From Mycobacterium kyorinense (GTDB taxonomy: Bacteria > Actinomycetota > Actinomycetes > Mycobacteriales > Mycobacteriaceae), in contig NZ_LZKJ01000036.1 of NCBI RefSeq assembly GCF_001672775.1, positions 1-54,247 on the forward strand: a stretch of DNA of 54,247 nt. The letters are read 5' to 3'. Shown piece by piece: positions 41,574-52,109 of the stretch; within the stretch, counting starts at the first letter, position 1, and the number at the start of each line of letters is the position of its first letter. The notes below the pieces were generated by a model. It did not search any database. It was not told the origin of the DNA and saw nothing but the letters and a program-made list of their open reading frames with translations. Both the position numbers and the translations under genes were made by a program.

Positions 41574-42857
41574 CTAGCCCGCGCGTACCGAAAGCGGGGC
41601 GTTGTGCTCTTCCACCGGGCCGCCGACCGGTTGGAGTCGCGCCTTCGCCGGGTCGGCCCGTAGGTCGACTCGCGTTCCGGCGCTGGGCTCCCCCACGTCG
41701 ATCATTCGGCGCATCCACTGCCGGGCCGGCTCCTCCACGAAGTGGAACAGCACCACGGCGATGCCGGTGGCCAGCACGAGCAGACCGATCACGGTCAGTT
41801 TTCCGCCAAAGCCGTAGAGGGTGAGCTCAAACTGCTGGGTGGCCCATATCCAGGCCGTGTGCACCAGTTCGTGCACCATGTACAGGCAAAACGAGATTTG
41901 GCCGCCGTAGACCATCGCCCGGACGGACAGCAGCCGCGGCAGGCTGCCGGCGCCCATCGCCAGCGTCATCACCAGCGGCACGAACAGAATGTCGACCAGC
42001 CCGCCGCTGTCGATGACCCCGGGCACCGGATGGGCGTCGAGCAGGTACAACAGGCCGACGATGGCTGCGATCAGCAATCCGGAAACGTAGCCGGCTCCGC
42101 GTCGCGCACGATCGGTCGGACGCAACCTGATCACCGCGGCGGCAACCAGCGCGCCCGCCGTGAATTGCATGACGATCCGGGGCAGCCAGCTCCACGGCGT
42201 ATAGAACTGGCCGCTGGCCAACAACAGCAGCACCGGCGGCAGCGACGCGCCGAACGCCAACCAGATCAGGTTCCGCGCTCTGGTCGCATGCGCCATCCGG
42301 AAGATCACCAGTATCAACGCGCCGAACATTAGATAGGCCAGCCACTCAGCGCTGATCGACCATGCCGGGCCGTCCCAGCTCGAGCCGTCGAAGAACGGCT
42401 GGAACCACAGCTGCACCAGCAGGACTTGACGCACATAGCTGACCGCGGTGAGTTGGCTCACTGCCTCCGACGGCACATGGCCGACGTGCAGCGTGAAGAT
42501 CAGCCACGCCGCGGCCAGATGCAAGGTGACCAGGTAGACCGGCCACACCCGGGCCAGTCGCAGCCACAGGAAGTTGAGGGTGGCGCGGGTGGACCACGAC
42601 CAGCCCATCCGGTCGAGATAGTTCCAGGTCAACACGAAGCCGCTCAGGATGAAGAACAGGTCGACGCCCTGAGCGCCGCAGTTCAGGACCGGCGCCATGG
42701 CATCGCTGAAGCCAGGTGCCGCATCGCGCAACAGCGGCCGGAAATGGAACAGCACTACCCAGACGGCGGCGATGATGCGAAGACCGGTGAGGGCCTTGAT
42801 GTCTCCGCTGCGCACAACACTCTTTCCGGGAAGCCTCTGCTGTTTCGTTCGCGCCAC
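41574..42857 (-). CDS. Acyltransferase-3 family membrane protein
   Basis: The 427-residue product is an integral membrane acyltransferase of the OafA/NolL type. It has the N-terminal RIIAAVWVVLFHFRPLLRDA, with the conserved Arg and His, then GVDLFFILSGFVLTWNYL, about ten hydrophobic segments, and near the C-terminus HPVPGVIDSGGLVDILFVP. These proteins O-acylate sugars or lipids at the cytoplasmic membrane. The last 50 residues (PARQWMRRMIDVGEPSAGTR on) form a polar tail. It starts at 42857 in the gap before furA, and shares the SGNH hydrolase as downstream partner. The acceptor is not known. Confidence 0.87.
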   Translation of the reverse strand: MARTKQQRLPGKSVVRSGDIKALTGLRIIAAVWVVLFHFRPLLRDAAPGFSDAMAPVLNCGAQGVDLFFILSGFVLTWNYLDRMGWSWSTRATLNFLWLRLARVWPVYLVTLHLAAAWLIFTLHVGHVPSEAVSQLTAVSYVRQVLLVQLWFQPFFDGSSWDGPAWSISAEWLAYLMFGALILVIFRMAHATRARNLIWLAFGASLPPVLLLLASGQFYTPWSWLPRIVMQFTAGALVAAAVIRLRPTDRARRGAGYVSGLLIAAIVGLLYLLDAHPVPGVIDSGGLVDILFVPLVMTLAMGAGSLPRLLSVRAMVYGGQISFCLYMVHELVHTAWIWATQQFELTLYGFGGKLTVIGLLVLATGIAVVLFHFVEEPARQWMRRMIDVGEPSAGTRVDLRADPAKARLQPVGGPVEEHNAPLSVRAG

Positions 42858-42988
42858 TGCGTCGATTGGCCGTGCGGGCCGCCTTCACGCGGCAGCGTTC
42901 GGAGGGTACCAGTGCAAGCACCCCATTGGCCTGTCGGCAAGGCCGTGTGGCCGCGGAAAACTGCCGCGCGACACAGCCAACCAAACTA

Positions 42989-43024
42989 TTGACTCATTCC
43001 AGAAAAAGGGGTCATAGTGCTTGC
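42989..43024 (+). promoter_or_regulatory. furA promoter (leaderless) with AT-rich Fur-type region
   Basis: TTGACT at 42989-42994 and CATAGT at 43013-43018 are spaced by 18 bases. The expected start of transcription, about seven bases after the -10, falls on the GTG start of furA (43025). Mycobacterial furA is known to be transcribed from such a promoter and translated without a leader. The surrounding AT-rich bases overlap the known FurA-binding zone of mycobacteria. So autoregulation is expected from established knowledge and the sequence agrees. Confidence 0.75.
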
Positions 43025-43450
43025 GTGTCCTCGACGGCCGAGTTCGCGGAGCAACTGCGGAACGCCGATCTGCGCGTGACACGTCCTCGCGTCGCGGTGC
43101 TGGAGGCGGTGCACGCACACCCGCACGCCGACACCGACACAATTTTCTCGGCCGTGCGCTCCGGGCTGCCCACCGTTTCCCGGCAAGCCGTCTACGACGT
43201 GTTGCACGCGCTGACCACTGTCGGTCTGGTGCGGCGCATCCAGCCGTCGGGTTTCGTCGCCCGCTACGAGTCTCGGGTCGCTGACAACCACCACCACGTG
43301 GTCTGCCGGTCATGTGGGGCCATCGCCGACGTCGACTGCGCAGTCGGCGAGGCACCCTGTTTGGCCCCGTCCGACGACAACGGATTCGTGCTCGACGAGG
43401 CCGAAGTCATCTATTGGGGTCAATGCCCGAACTGCTCGACTGCAGATTGA
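43025..43450 (+). CDS. furA: Ferric uptake regulator family protein FurA
   Basis: The 141-residue product is nearly identical in layout to mycobacterial FurA: AEQLRNADLRVTRPRVAVLE starts the winged helix, and LPTVSRQAVYDVLHALTTVG is the recognition part. The metal site is in ADNHHHVVCRSCGAIADVDC and the C-terminal CPNCSTAD. FurA represses katG and itself and is relieved by peroxide or iron changes. I chose GTG 43025 because the family sequence begins there and it coincides with the predicted transcript start. The frame upstream to 42866 lies in the promoter and is not translated. It is followed by katG after 52 bases, the usual arrangement. Confidence 0.95.
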   Translation: MSSTAEFAEQLRNADLRVTRPRVAVLEAVHAHPHADTDTIFSAVRSGLPTVSRQAVYDVLHALTTVGLVRRIQPSGFVARYESRVADNHHHVVCRSCGAIADVDCAVGEAPCLAPSDDNGFVLDEAEVIYWGQCPNCSTAD

Positions 43451-43466
43451 AGGATCACAGCCGTGA

Positions 43467-45743
<2,277 letters not shown>

Positions 45744-45764
45744 TCAACATCCACAACGGCGCAT

Positions 45765-45800
45765 CGACACCCCGCGGCCCAACAGGGTCGCGGGGTGTCG
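45765..45800 (+). terminator. Hairpin terminator after katG
   Basis: Twelve bases CGACACCCCGCG (45765-45776) pair perfectly with CGCGGGGTGTCG (45789-45800). Two further pairs lie after one mismatch, and the loop is CAACAG. It sits 22 bases after the katG stop. No run of T follows, as often in mycobacteria. Confidence 0.8.
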
Positions 45801-45842
45801 TGCGTTGCTTTACCCGAAAGCGACTGGAGGAGAGCGGCATTC

Positions 45843-46262
45843 ATGGCTGACCGTCCTGATGTTTCGATGAACCCGGCGATCATCGACGAATTTCGCGCCA
45901 ACGACGGCAAGGTCGGTGGACCGTTCGAGGGTGCGACGCTGCTCCTGCTGCACACGACGGGCGCAAAGTCGGGCAAGACCCGGATCAATCCGGTGATGTA
46001 CTTCCGCATCGACGGCAAGCTCAGCGTTGTCGGTTCCTATGCCGGAGCCGACGTCGACCCCGCGTGGGTGCACAACCTGCGCGCTCACCCGCGGGCGCAT
46101 ATCGAGATCGGCACCGAGTCCTATGACGTCGAGGCCCGCGAGATGCCCCGCGACGAACGCGAAGCCGCGTTTCGGCATGTGGTGACGACCGCACCAGGCT
46201 TCGGCGGCTACCAATCCAAGACCGAGCGCGTCATCCCCATTTTCGAATTGCGGAAGGTGTAA
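45843..46262 (+). CDS. Deazaflavin(F420)-dependent nitroreductase family protein
   Basis: The 139-residue product has the split-barrel Ddn pattern: NPAIIDEFRANDGKVGGPFE, LLLLHTTGAKSGKTRINPVM, SYAGADVDPAWVHNLRAHPR and EREAAFRHVVTTAPGFGGYQ. Ddn of M. tuberculosis (about 151 residues) reduces menaquinone and activates pretomanid with F420H2. The paralogues have unclear roles. GGAGGAGAG lies upstream of ATG 45843. It stands alone between katG and the STAS gene, and the katG hairpin makes co-transcription with katG unlikely. Confidence 0.87.
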   Translation: MADRPDVSMNPAIIDEFRANDGKVGGPFEGATLLLLHTTGAKSGKTRINPVMYFRIDGKLSVVGSYAGADVDPAWVHNLRAHPRAHIEIGTESYDVEAREMPRDEREAAFRHVVTTAPGFGGYQSKTERVIPIFELRKV

Positions 46263-46512
46263 CGCTCAGCTCGCCGGCGACGGCTGGCCGGCGGGTGCAT
46301 TGACGAACCAGACATCGTCCTCGCGAAGGCTGCGGCTGCGCCAGCTGTCTTCGGTCGTCGCTGATGCGCTGGATATCCGCCCCAAAGTTGTTTCTTAGCA
46401 AAGTATTAAACGCCGCTCCCGGTGACCTTAGAGTAGCGAATTAGCGTCGTGAGCAGGTTGAGGTAAATCCCGACCCGCAATGTCAGCAACGTGATCGAGA
46501 AATGAGGCCGAC

Positions 46513-46971
46513 GTGACCGAATCGATCGACACCACAGCGTCGTATTCCACTGCGCGACCCACCACCCCCACCTTCGACTGCGACGGTGCCCACATCAGGG
46601 CACAGTGGCGCCACCTGGCGACCGTGGTCACGATCAGCGGGGCAATCGATGCGCTGAACATCGACCGGGTCAGCGAGTACAGCAGGCACTTCGTCCTGCC
46701 TGACCAGCCCATCGTGTTGGACATGAGTGGCGTCGACTGCCTGGCCGCGCAGGGTATTCGCCTCCTGTACCGCATCGACGACGACTGCCGCGCCGCGGGA
46801 GTGGAGTGGGCGCTGGTCGCCAGCCCCGCAGTCAGCCGACTGCTGGCGGTCACCGGCGACGAGGACATGTTCCCCATCGTCGGTTCGGTGCCTGAGGCGC
46901 TGCACTACTTCGCCGACGCGATCTCGGCGCGCCGCCGGATGCTGATGCCGCTATTGACTAAGTCGGCCTAA
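46513..46971 (+). CDS. STAS-domain protein (anti-anti-sigma-like, Rv1904-like)
   Basis: The 152-residue product has one STAS domain: AQWRHLATVVTISGAIDALN is the first strand, PIVLDMSGVDCLAAQGIRLL the core, and ADAISARRRMLMPLLTKSA the C-terminal helix. In SpoIIAA-type proteins the helix after the third strand begins with D-S-S-G, the second Ser being the phosphorylation site. Here this is A-A-Q-G, so the phosphoacceptor is lost. It may work constitutively or be a pure binding module. It starts at GTG 46513, with GAGG nearby. I recall an equivalent near M. tuberculosis katG (Rv1904). No anti-sigma factor is adjacent. Confidence 0.83.
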   Translation: MTESIDTTASYSTARPTTPTFDCDGAHIRAQWRHLATVVTISGAIDALNIDRVSEYSRHFVLPDQPIVLDMSGVDCLAAQGIRLLYRIDDDCRAAGVEWALVASPAVSRLLAVTGDEDMFPIVGSVPEALHYFADAISARRRMLMPLLTKSA

Positions 46972-47007
46972 CTACCCGGTACGCGGGTTACCCGTATGCT
47001 GCTTCTC

Positions 47008-47532
47008 ATGAGGTCGAAGCCACTCGCAATCGCAGCGGCGACGCTGCTTCTTGCCGGCTTGGGCGTTTCCTCCGGAGTTGCCAGCGCCGATCCCCCGGCC
47101 CCGCACACGCCAGGGCCGGCGCCGGGTCCCGGGCAGACCGCGCCCGGTCCGAAGCAGACCGCACCTGCACCGCAAGCGTCTGGACAGCCCAAGACGATCA
47201 TCGACCGCGACGGCACTTATGCGGTCGGAACCGACATCGTGCCGGGCATTTATACGTCGGCCGGCCCGACCGAAAAGACCACCTGCTACTGGAAGCGGGT
47301 CGGCGGCGTCGAGGGCAAAGAAATCCTCGACAACGCGATGACCAAGAAACCGCAGGTCGTGGAGATTCAGCCGACCGACAAATCCTTCAAGACCGACGGC
47401 TGTCAGCCGTGGCAGAAGAACGACTCGGCAACGGTGGATCCGGGCAAGTCGCCGGTGGAAGCCAAGTTGCAGTTGGGCATCCTCAACGGGATCGTCGAGC
47501 AGCATCGAAACGAGCAGTCGCCCACGCCCTGA
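47008..47532 (+). CDS. Secreted protein, Rv1906c-like
   Basis: The product from ATG 47008 is 174 residues, with a signal peptide (KPLAIAAATLLLAGLGVSSG, then VASADPPAP, the typical A-x-A cleavage). A proline-rich linker (PAPHTPGPAPGPGQTAPGPK) follows, and then a C-terminal domain with GTYAVGTDIVPGIYTSAGPT and TTCYWKRV. Two cysteines (in TTCYWK and DGCQPW) can form a disulphide. It is exported, function unknown. An alternative ATG at 46996 lies four codons upstream. It resembles the secreted protein I recall near katG (Rv1906c). It is separated from the STAS gene by only 36 bases on the same strand, so they may be co-transcribed. Confidence 0.83.
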   Translation: MRSKPLAIAAATLLLAGLGVSSGVASADPPAPHTPGPAPGPGQTAPGPKQTAPAPQASGQPKTIIDRDGTYAVGTDIVPGIYTSAGPTEKTTCYWKRVGGVEGKEILDNAMTKKPQVVEIQPTDKSFKTDGCQPWQKNDSATVDPGKSPVEAKLQLGILNGIVEQHRNEQSPTP

Positions 47533-47561
47533 TCACCGGGCCACGCGGGCACACTTGCGGT

Positions 47562-48242
47562 ATGCAAACCGTCGAATACGCCCCCGGTCGGCTGGTTGAC
47601 CTTGTCGGCGCGCCGTCATCCCGAACCGTGCTGCTGTGGCACGGTCAGCAGAGCGACGCCCGCACCGCCGTGCGGCCGCTCGCAGAACTGGTGGCCGGCC
47701 ACGGCATGGCGGTGGTCGCGCCCGACTGGAATTCCCACGCTGACGACGGCGGCCGCGCCGATCTGCTGCGGTCGGTGGATTTCGCGCGTGAGCACGCCGA
47801 GAACCCCGACGAGCTGGTGCTTGTGGGCTGGTCGTTGGGCGGCGCGGCAGCGGCGGGGCTGACGACGCAGGCACGCCGGTACGGTTTTGGCTTCGCTCAC
47901 ACCGTGTGCCTGGCCGGAGCGTTCCTGGCCCCGGATCCGATATCGGGGAAGCTCCCGACCGCCGGGCTGCACGATGCCGAACATCGCACGCCGTTCACGC
48001 TGCTCCACGGCGTAGCCGACGATGCCGTTCCGGTCGATTGGAGCCGGGATTTCGCCTCGGCGCTCGAACAGAACGGGTGGCCGGTGGAGTTGGTTGAGCT
48101 CCGCGCCGATCACGGCTCGATCGCCGGCGCAACGTACGACCCGGTCGCCGACCGCTACTCGGCAGCCGACGACCGCGCCACCTTGGACATCGCAGCTGAC
48201 GTCGCAGCCCGCATCGCGGCCGGCGGCCACCTGCGGATTTGA
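47562..48242 (+). CDS. Alpha/beta-hydrolase (dienelactone-hydrolase-like)
   Basis: The 226-residue product is an alpha/beta hydrolase: [20 protein letters not shown] is the first strand and oxyanion region, [20 protein letters not shown] is the nucleophile elbow with Ser in [24 protein letters not shown] holds the acid and RADHGSIAG the histidine. All three catalytic residues are therefore present. No signal peptide is visible, so it should be cytosolic. The start ATG 47562 follows the secreted gene by 29 bases. The frame upstream overlaps the secreted protein and is not used. Substrate unknown. Confidence 0.84.
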   Translation: MQTVEYAPGRLVDLVGAPSSRTVLLWHGQQSDARTAVRPLAELVAGHGMAVVAPDWNSHADDGGRADLLRSVDFAREHAENPDELVLVGWSLGGAAAAGLTTQARRYGFGFAHTVCLAGAFLAPDPISGKLPTAGLHDAEHRTPFTLLHGVADDAVPVDWSRDFASALEQNGWPVELVELRADHGSIAGATYDPVADRYSAADDRATLDIAADVAARIAAGGHLRI

Positions 48243-48246
48243 AGAT

Positions 48247-48266
48247 CAGTATACAAGTGTTTACTG
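48247..48266. promoter_or_regulatory. Near-perfect 20-bp palindrome (candidate operator)
   Basis: CAGTATACAAGTGTTTACTG has 9-base arms (CAGTATACA and TGTTTACTG) with one mismatch and a 2-base centre. It is in the 67-base gap between the hydrolase and the acyl-CoA dehydrogenase, 44 bases before the dehydrogenase ATG. It is AT-rich compared with its surroundings. The size and symmetry fit a TetR-family operator. No TetR gene is close by, so the regulator would act from elsewhere. Confidence 0.6.
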
Positions 48267-48309
48267 TGCTCATGACGGCGCCGCACAGGCACGGCTGACA
48301 GGAGCATTG

Positions 48310-49524
48310 ATGGACGCGTTCTCATTGACGTTGCCCGAGGAAGTCGCCCACGTCCGCGACTGGGTGCATGAGTTCGCCGAGTCCGTCATCCGGCCCGCGG
48401 CAGCCGAATGGGATGAGCGTGAAGCAACGCCCTGGCCGATCATTCAAGAGGCGGCCAAGGTCGGGCTGTACACGCCCGACCTGTTCGCCCAGATGGCAGG
48501 CGAACCCAGCGGGCTGGGCCTGCCGGTCGTCTTCGAAGAAATGTTTTGGGGCGACGCCGGGATAGCGCTGTCCATCCTGGCCACGGGACTTGCTGCGGCC
48601 GCGTTGGCGGCCAACGGCACCCCGGCGCAACTCGGCGAGTGGCTTCCGCAGATGTTCGGCACCCCGGACGACCCGAAACTCGCAGCCTTCTGCTCATCTG
48701 AACCCGGCGCCGGTTCGGACGTCGGAGCGGTGCGCACCCGAGCCAAATACGACGAGGCCGCCGACGAATGGGTGCTGAACGGGACCAAGACGTGGGCCAC
48801 CAACGGCGGCATCGCCAACGTGCATGTGGTGGTGGCGTCGGTGGATCCGGACCTGGGCACTCGCGGGCAGGCGACGTTCATCGTGCCGCCTGGAACCAAA
48901 GGCCTGACGCAGGGACAGAAGTTCAAAAAGCACGGTATCCGCGCCTCGCACACCGCCGAAGTGGTGCTCGACGACGTTCGCCTCCCCGGCGAACTGATCC
49001 TGGGTGGCAGAGAGCGTTTCGAGCGTCGGCTCGCCAGAATCCGGGCGGGCGAACGGACATCCAGCCAGGCGGCGATGATGACGTTCGAACGTACCCGTCC
49101 GGTGGTCGGGGCGATGGCGCTGGGCATTGCCCGCGCTGCTTACGAATACGCGCTGGATTACTCGTGTCAACGCGAGCAGTTCGGGCGCAAGATCGCCGAA
49201 TTCCAGGCCATCGCGTTCAAGCTGGCGGACATGAAGAGCCGCATCGATGCCTCCCGGCTGCTGGTCTGGCGGGCCGGCTGGATGCAACGGAACGATCAGC
49301 AGTTCACCTCGGCCGAAGGCTCGATGGCCAAACTGTTCGCCAGCGAAACCGCGGTGTATGTCACCGACGAGGCAATCCAGATTCTCGGCGGTAACGGCTA
49401 TACGCGTGACTATCCCGTCGAGCGCATGCACCGGGATGCCAAGATCTTCACCATCTTTGAAGGCACCAGCGAGATTCAACGGCTCGTCATCGGCCGGGCG
49501 CTGACCGGGTTGACCATCCGCTGA
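48310..49524 (+). CDS. Acyl-CoA dehydrogenase (FadE type)
   Basis: The 404-residue product is an FAD enzyme of fatty-acid or related beta-oxidation: [20 protein letters not shown] is the flavin and substrate loop, [20 protein letters not shown] the central domain, [20 protein letters not shown] the C-terminal helical region and [19 protein letters not shown] the segment with the catalytic glutamate (FEGTSEIQ). The ATG 48310 is preceded by AGGAG, and the frame upstream to 48022 overlaps the hydrolase. The N-terminus is of the helical type ([20 protein letters not shown]). The substrate class is not readable. A palindrome precedes it, suggesting its own control. Confidence 0.92.
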   Translation: MDAFSLTLPEEVAHVRDWVHEFAESVIRPAAAEWDEREATPWPIIQEAAKVGLYTPDLFAQMAGEPSGLGLPVVFEEMFWGDAGIALSILATGLAAAALAANGTPAQLGEWLPQMFGTPDDPKLAAFCSSEPGAGSDVGAVRTRAKYDEAADEWVLNGTKTWATNGGIANVHVVVASVDPDLGTRGQATFIVPPGTKGLTQGQKFKKHGIRASHTAEVVLDDVRLPGELILGGRERFERRLARIRAGERTSSQAAMMTFERTRPVVGAMALGIARAAYEYALDYSCQREQFGRKIAEFQAIAFKLADMKSRIDASRLLVWRAGWMQRNDQQFTSAEGSMAKLFASETAVYVTDEAIQILGGNGYTRDYPVERMHRDAKIFTIFEGTSEIQRLVIGRALTGLTIR

Positions 49525-49579
49525 CTTCGGCCGGCCGGCGGCGGGTTTTCGGTCGATCCGGCGGGGTACCCCACCGATC

Positions 49580-50632
49580 ATGCGAGTGGTAATCGTCGGC
49601 GCGACCGGCAATATCGGCACCAGCCTGGTCGAAGTCCTCACTGCCGACGAGCAGATCGATGCGGTTGTGGGAATTGCGCGTCGCCGGCCGGAATGGCAGC
49701 CGGCCAAGACGACATGGGTTCAAGCCGACGCTTCGTCCGATGAGCTCGAGACGCACTTCCAGGGCGCCGATGCCGTGGTGCAGTTGGCCTGGATCTTCCA
49801 ACCCACCCACGATGAGCTCGCCACCTGGCGCAACAACGTCCTCGGCAGCATGCGGGTTTTCGACGCCGCTGCCCGCGCCGGTGTCGGAGCACTGATCTAC
49901 GCGTCCTCGGTCGGGGCCTACTCCCCCGGACCGCAGAACCACGCTGTCGACGAATCCTGGCCCACGCATGGGCTCCCGACCGCGGCCTATGGACGGGAGA
50001 AGGCATATCTGGAACGCGTGCTCGACACCTTCGAGCGTCAACATTCCGCCATCCGGGTGGTCCGGCTTCGGCCGGGTTTCATCTTCAAGCGCGAGGCGGC
50101 GTCTGAGCAGCGCCGGTTGTTCGCCGGTCCGTTGCTGCCCACCACGCTGACCCGGCCGTCGCTGCTGCCGGTTGTCCCGGATCTGCCGGGCTTGCGCTTG
50201 CAGGCTCTACACTCGCTCGACGCCGCAGAGGCGTTGCGCCTTGCCATCGTTCGGCCGGTGCGCGGTGCGTTCAACATCGCGGCCGACCCGGTGCTGGATG
50301 CCCGCACGCTGGGTGAGCTGCTCGGGGCGCGACCAATCAAACTGCCCGTGTGGCCGATCCGGGCGGCAGTCGCCGCCGCCTGGAAACTGCACCTGGTGCC
50401 GGCCAGCCCGACGCTGCTCGATCTCGCGCTGCGCGTGCCGATCATGGATATCACGCGCGCGCACAGCGAACTCGGCTGGAATCCGTCCCGCACATCCTGC
50501 GACGCGATTCGCGAATTCCTCGGCGGGCTGCGGGAAGGCGGCGGGATGGCGACGCCGCCACTGCACCCCTCCGCCGGCGGCAGACTACGCGAAAAAGAAC
50601 TGGCCACCGGCGTCGGGCAGCGTGCCACCTAG
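49580..50632 (+). CDS. NAD-dependent epimerase/dehydratase (extended SDR)
   Basis: The 350-residue product has the N-terminal MRVVIVGATGNIGTSLVEVL cofactor loop, ALIYASSVGAYSPGPQNHAV with the conserved Ser, and YGREKAYLERV with the Y-x-x-x-K. The second half (GAFNIAADPVLDARTLGELL) is the substrate domain. The family covers nucleotide-sugar epimerases and reductases of other compounds, and this one is not close to a known type. It is 55 bases after the acyl-CoA dehydrogenase and probably in its transcript. Its stop sits in a CTAG shared with the convergent coiled-coil gene (50629-50632). Confidence 0.86.
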   Translation: MRVVIVGATGNIGTSLVEVLTADEQIDAVVGIARRRPEWQPAKTTWVQADASSDELETHFQGADAVVQLAWIFQPTHDELATWRNNVLGSMRVFDAAARAGVGALIYASSVGAYSPGPQNHAVDESWPTHGLPTAAYGREKAYLERVLDTFERQHSAIRVVRLRPGFIFKREAASEQRRLFAGPLLPTTLTRPSLLPVVPDLPGLRLQALHSLDAAEALRLAIVRPVRGAFNIAADPVLDARTLGELLGARPIKLPVWPIRAAVAAAWKLHLVPASPTLLDLALRVPIMDITRAHSELGWNPSRTSCDAIREFLGGLREGGGMATPPLHPSAGGRLREKELATGVGQRAT

Positions 50633-51369
50633 GCCTGTCTGCTGAGACGGGATCTGGCTTTCTTCACCAATTCCGCGGCGTCGTGGCTGGCTTGTTTGGC
50701 TGTGTCGTACGCTTTTTCGGCGGACTTGACGTCGCGTTCGCTTTCACGCAGGCGCCGGCGGGCCGCTGACAGCTCTTCTTCTCGTGCAGTCAACTCGCGG
50801 TCGGCGTCCGTTTTAGCTTGCTTGGCAGCTGCCCAAGCCTGTTGCAGCTTCTCGAGTTGACGGTGTGCAGTTCCGGAGGTTTTCCGGGCGGGCTCCGGCG
50901 CGGCCTCACCGAGGACGCCGAAACCCGACCAGCGCTCCGCCTTGGCCAGCCGGCCGAGTCGCGCTGTGACATCGGGGTCGGCGACGGCGGCCTGCAGTGT
51001 GCTCGAGACGTCGTCACGCACGGTGGCCGACGGATTCGTCAACCCAGCCCCGGCGAAGGCGGCCCGGGTCAGTTCGTTGACGAGTCGATGCTGCTCCATC
51101 GACAGACGGCGGATGAGATCACCATCCATAGTCGAATGCGCGGCACGCAAACGGTCGCCGAGCTCAGCGAGGCGCTGCTTGGATTCCTTGTGCTGCAAGG
51201 TAAGTCGGTTGACCACCCACGCCGCTGTGGTGGGTTTGCGCGCAGCGGAGATCTGCTTGGCCACCGCCGTGTCGCCGCGGCGCTTGGCTGCTGCGCTCAG
51301 CGTGCTGCGCAGTGCAGTGAAGCGGTTCGGTTCGGCCGCGTAAAGCTCGTCCAGTTCGTCGTCGGGCAT
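50629..51369 (-). CDS. Hypothetical coiled-coil protein
   Basis: The 246-residue product is highly charged and helical. It has an N-terminal region (DDELDELYAAEPNRFTALRS), an arginine-rich stretch (KQISAARKPTTAAWVVNRLT) that reads like a DNA-binding or nucleoid segment, a middle with a polar helix (LIRRLSMEQHRLVNELTRAA) and a long C-terminal coiled coil from about residue 165 (QLEKLQQAWAAAKQAKTDAD on). I recognise it as a type found in actinobacteria without known function. It lies just downstream of ureG on the same strand (23 bases between), but no link to urease is evident. It shares the CTAG stop bases with the epimerase. Confidence 0.7.
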   Translation of the reverse strand: MPDDELDELYAAEPNRFTALRSTLSAAAKRRGDTAVAKQISAARKPTTAAWVVNRLTLQHKESKQRLAELGDRLRAAHSTMDGDLIRRLSMEQHRLVNELTRAAFAGAGLTNPSATVRDDVSSTLQAAVADPDVTARLGRLAKAERWSGFGVLGEAAPEPARKTSGTAHRQLEKLQQAWAAAKQAKTDADRELTAREEELSAARRRLRESERDVKSAEKAYDTAKQASHDAAELVKKARSRLSRQA

Positions 51370-51392
51370 AGTGCCATCATCGCCGCCGTGAG

Positions 51393-52082
51393 CTACTCAC
51401 CGGCGGTATGAACATGGCGCGCCATCGCACCGGGATCGATAGGGGTGTGGCTGCCGCTGCTGTGGGCAGCGTGAATTGTGCGCACCCACGCGCACAGCTC
51501 GTCGATGGTGTCCTGGCGTGTTTTGGAGAGCGCGAGCACCGGTGACCCGGCACGGGCGGCCATGGCGTCAGCGACCATCCGATCGACGTCGACGTCGACG
51601 TGCGGCGCCAGATCGGTCTTGTTGATCACCAGCAGATCGGCGCGGGCAATGCCCGGGCCGCCTTTGCGCGCGACGTCTCCACCTCCGGCGACGTCGAGGA
51701 CAAAGATCTGTGCATCGACAAGTCCCGGCGAGAAGGTGGCGGTGAGATTGTCGCCGCCGCTCTCGATCAACACGAGATCCAATGGCGCATAATCTTTTTC
51801 CAGGTCCTCGATCGCGATGAGGTTCATCGTGATGTCGTCGCGGATCGCGGTATGTGGGCAGGCTCCGGTCTCCACGGCGCGAATCCGCTCGGCGGGCAGC
51901 ACTCCAGCAGCGCGCAGGAACCGCGCATCCTCATCGGTGTAGATGTCGTTGGTGATGACCCCGGTGTTGAACTCCGTGGCCATGTTGCGGCACAACGTGG
52001 CAATGATGGAGCTCTTGCCGGTCCCCACCGGTCCCGCTACGCCGAGCCGCAACGACCGCGTCTTGTGTTCTGTATCAACCAC
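51393..52082 (-). CDS. ureG: Urease accessory GTPase UreG
   Basis: UreG couples GTP hydrolysis to nickel delivery into urease. The 229-residue product shows the P-loop GPVGTGKSS (residues 17-25), the metal and switch motif [15 protein letters not shown] with the Cys-Pro-His nickel site, [20 protein letters not shown] and [13 protein letters not shown] with the NKxD specificity motif. A short His-containing tail (ARHVHTAGE) is present but no long His-rich N-terminus. It follows ureD by 27 bases. In this window the order is ureC-F-D-G, while in M. tuberculosis I recall F-G-D. Confidence 0.96.
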   Translation of the reverse strand: MVDTEHKTRSLRLGVAGPVGTGKSSIIATLCRNMATEFNTGVITNDIYTDEDARFLRAAGVLPAERIRAVETGACPHTAIRDDITMNLIAIEDLEKDYAPLDLVLIESGGDNLTATFSPGLVDAQIFVLDVAGGGDVARKGGPGIARADLLVINKTDLAPHVDVDVDRMVADAMAARAGSPVLALSKTRQDTIDELCAWVRTIHAAHSSGSHTPIDPGAMARHVHTAGE

Positions 52083-52109
52083 AATGGCCTCCTTCTGTCA
52101 TGACATCGG

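Noticed and set aside
46264..46390. A short minus-strand frame ending in WRSRSLREDDVWFVNAPAG before a stop, after the Ddn-like gene
   Set aside because: It looks like a protein C-terminus but an upstream in-frame stop and lack of a start make it at most a remnant of a lost gene. There is not enough to call a pseudogene.
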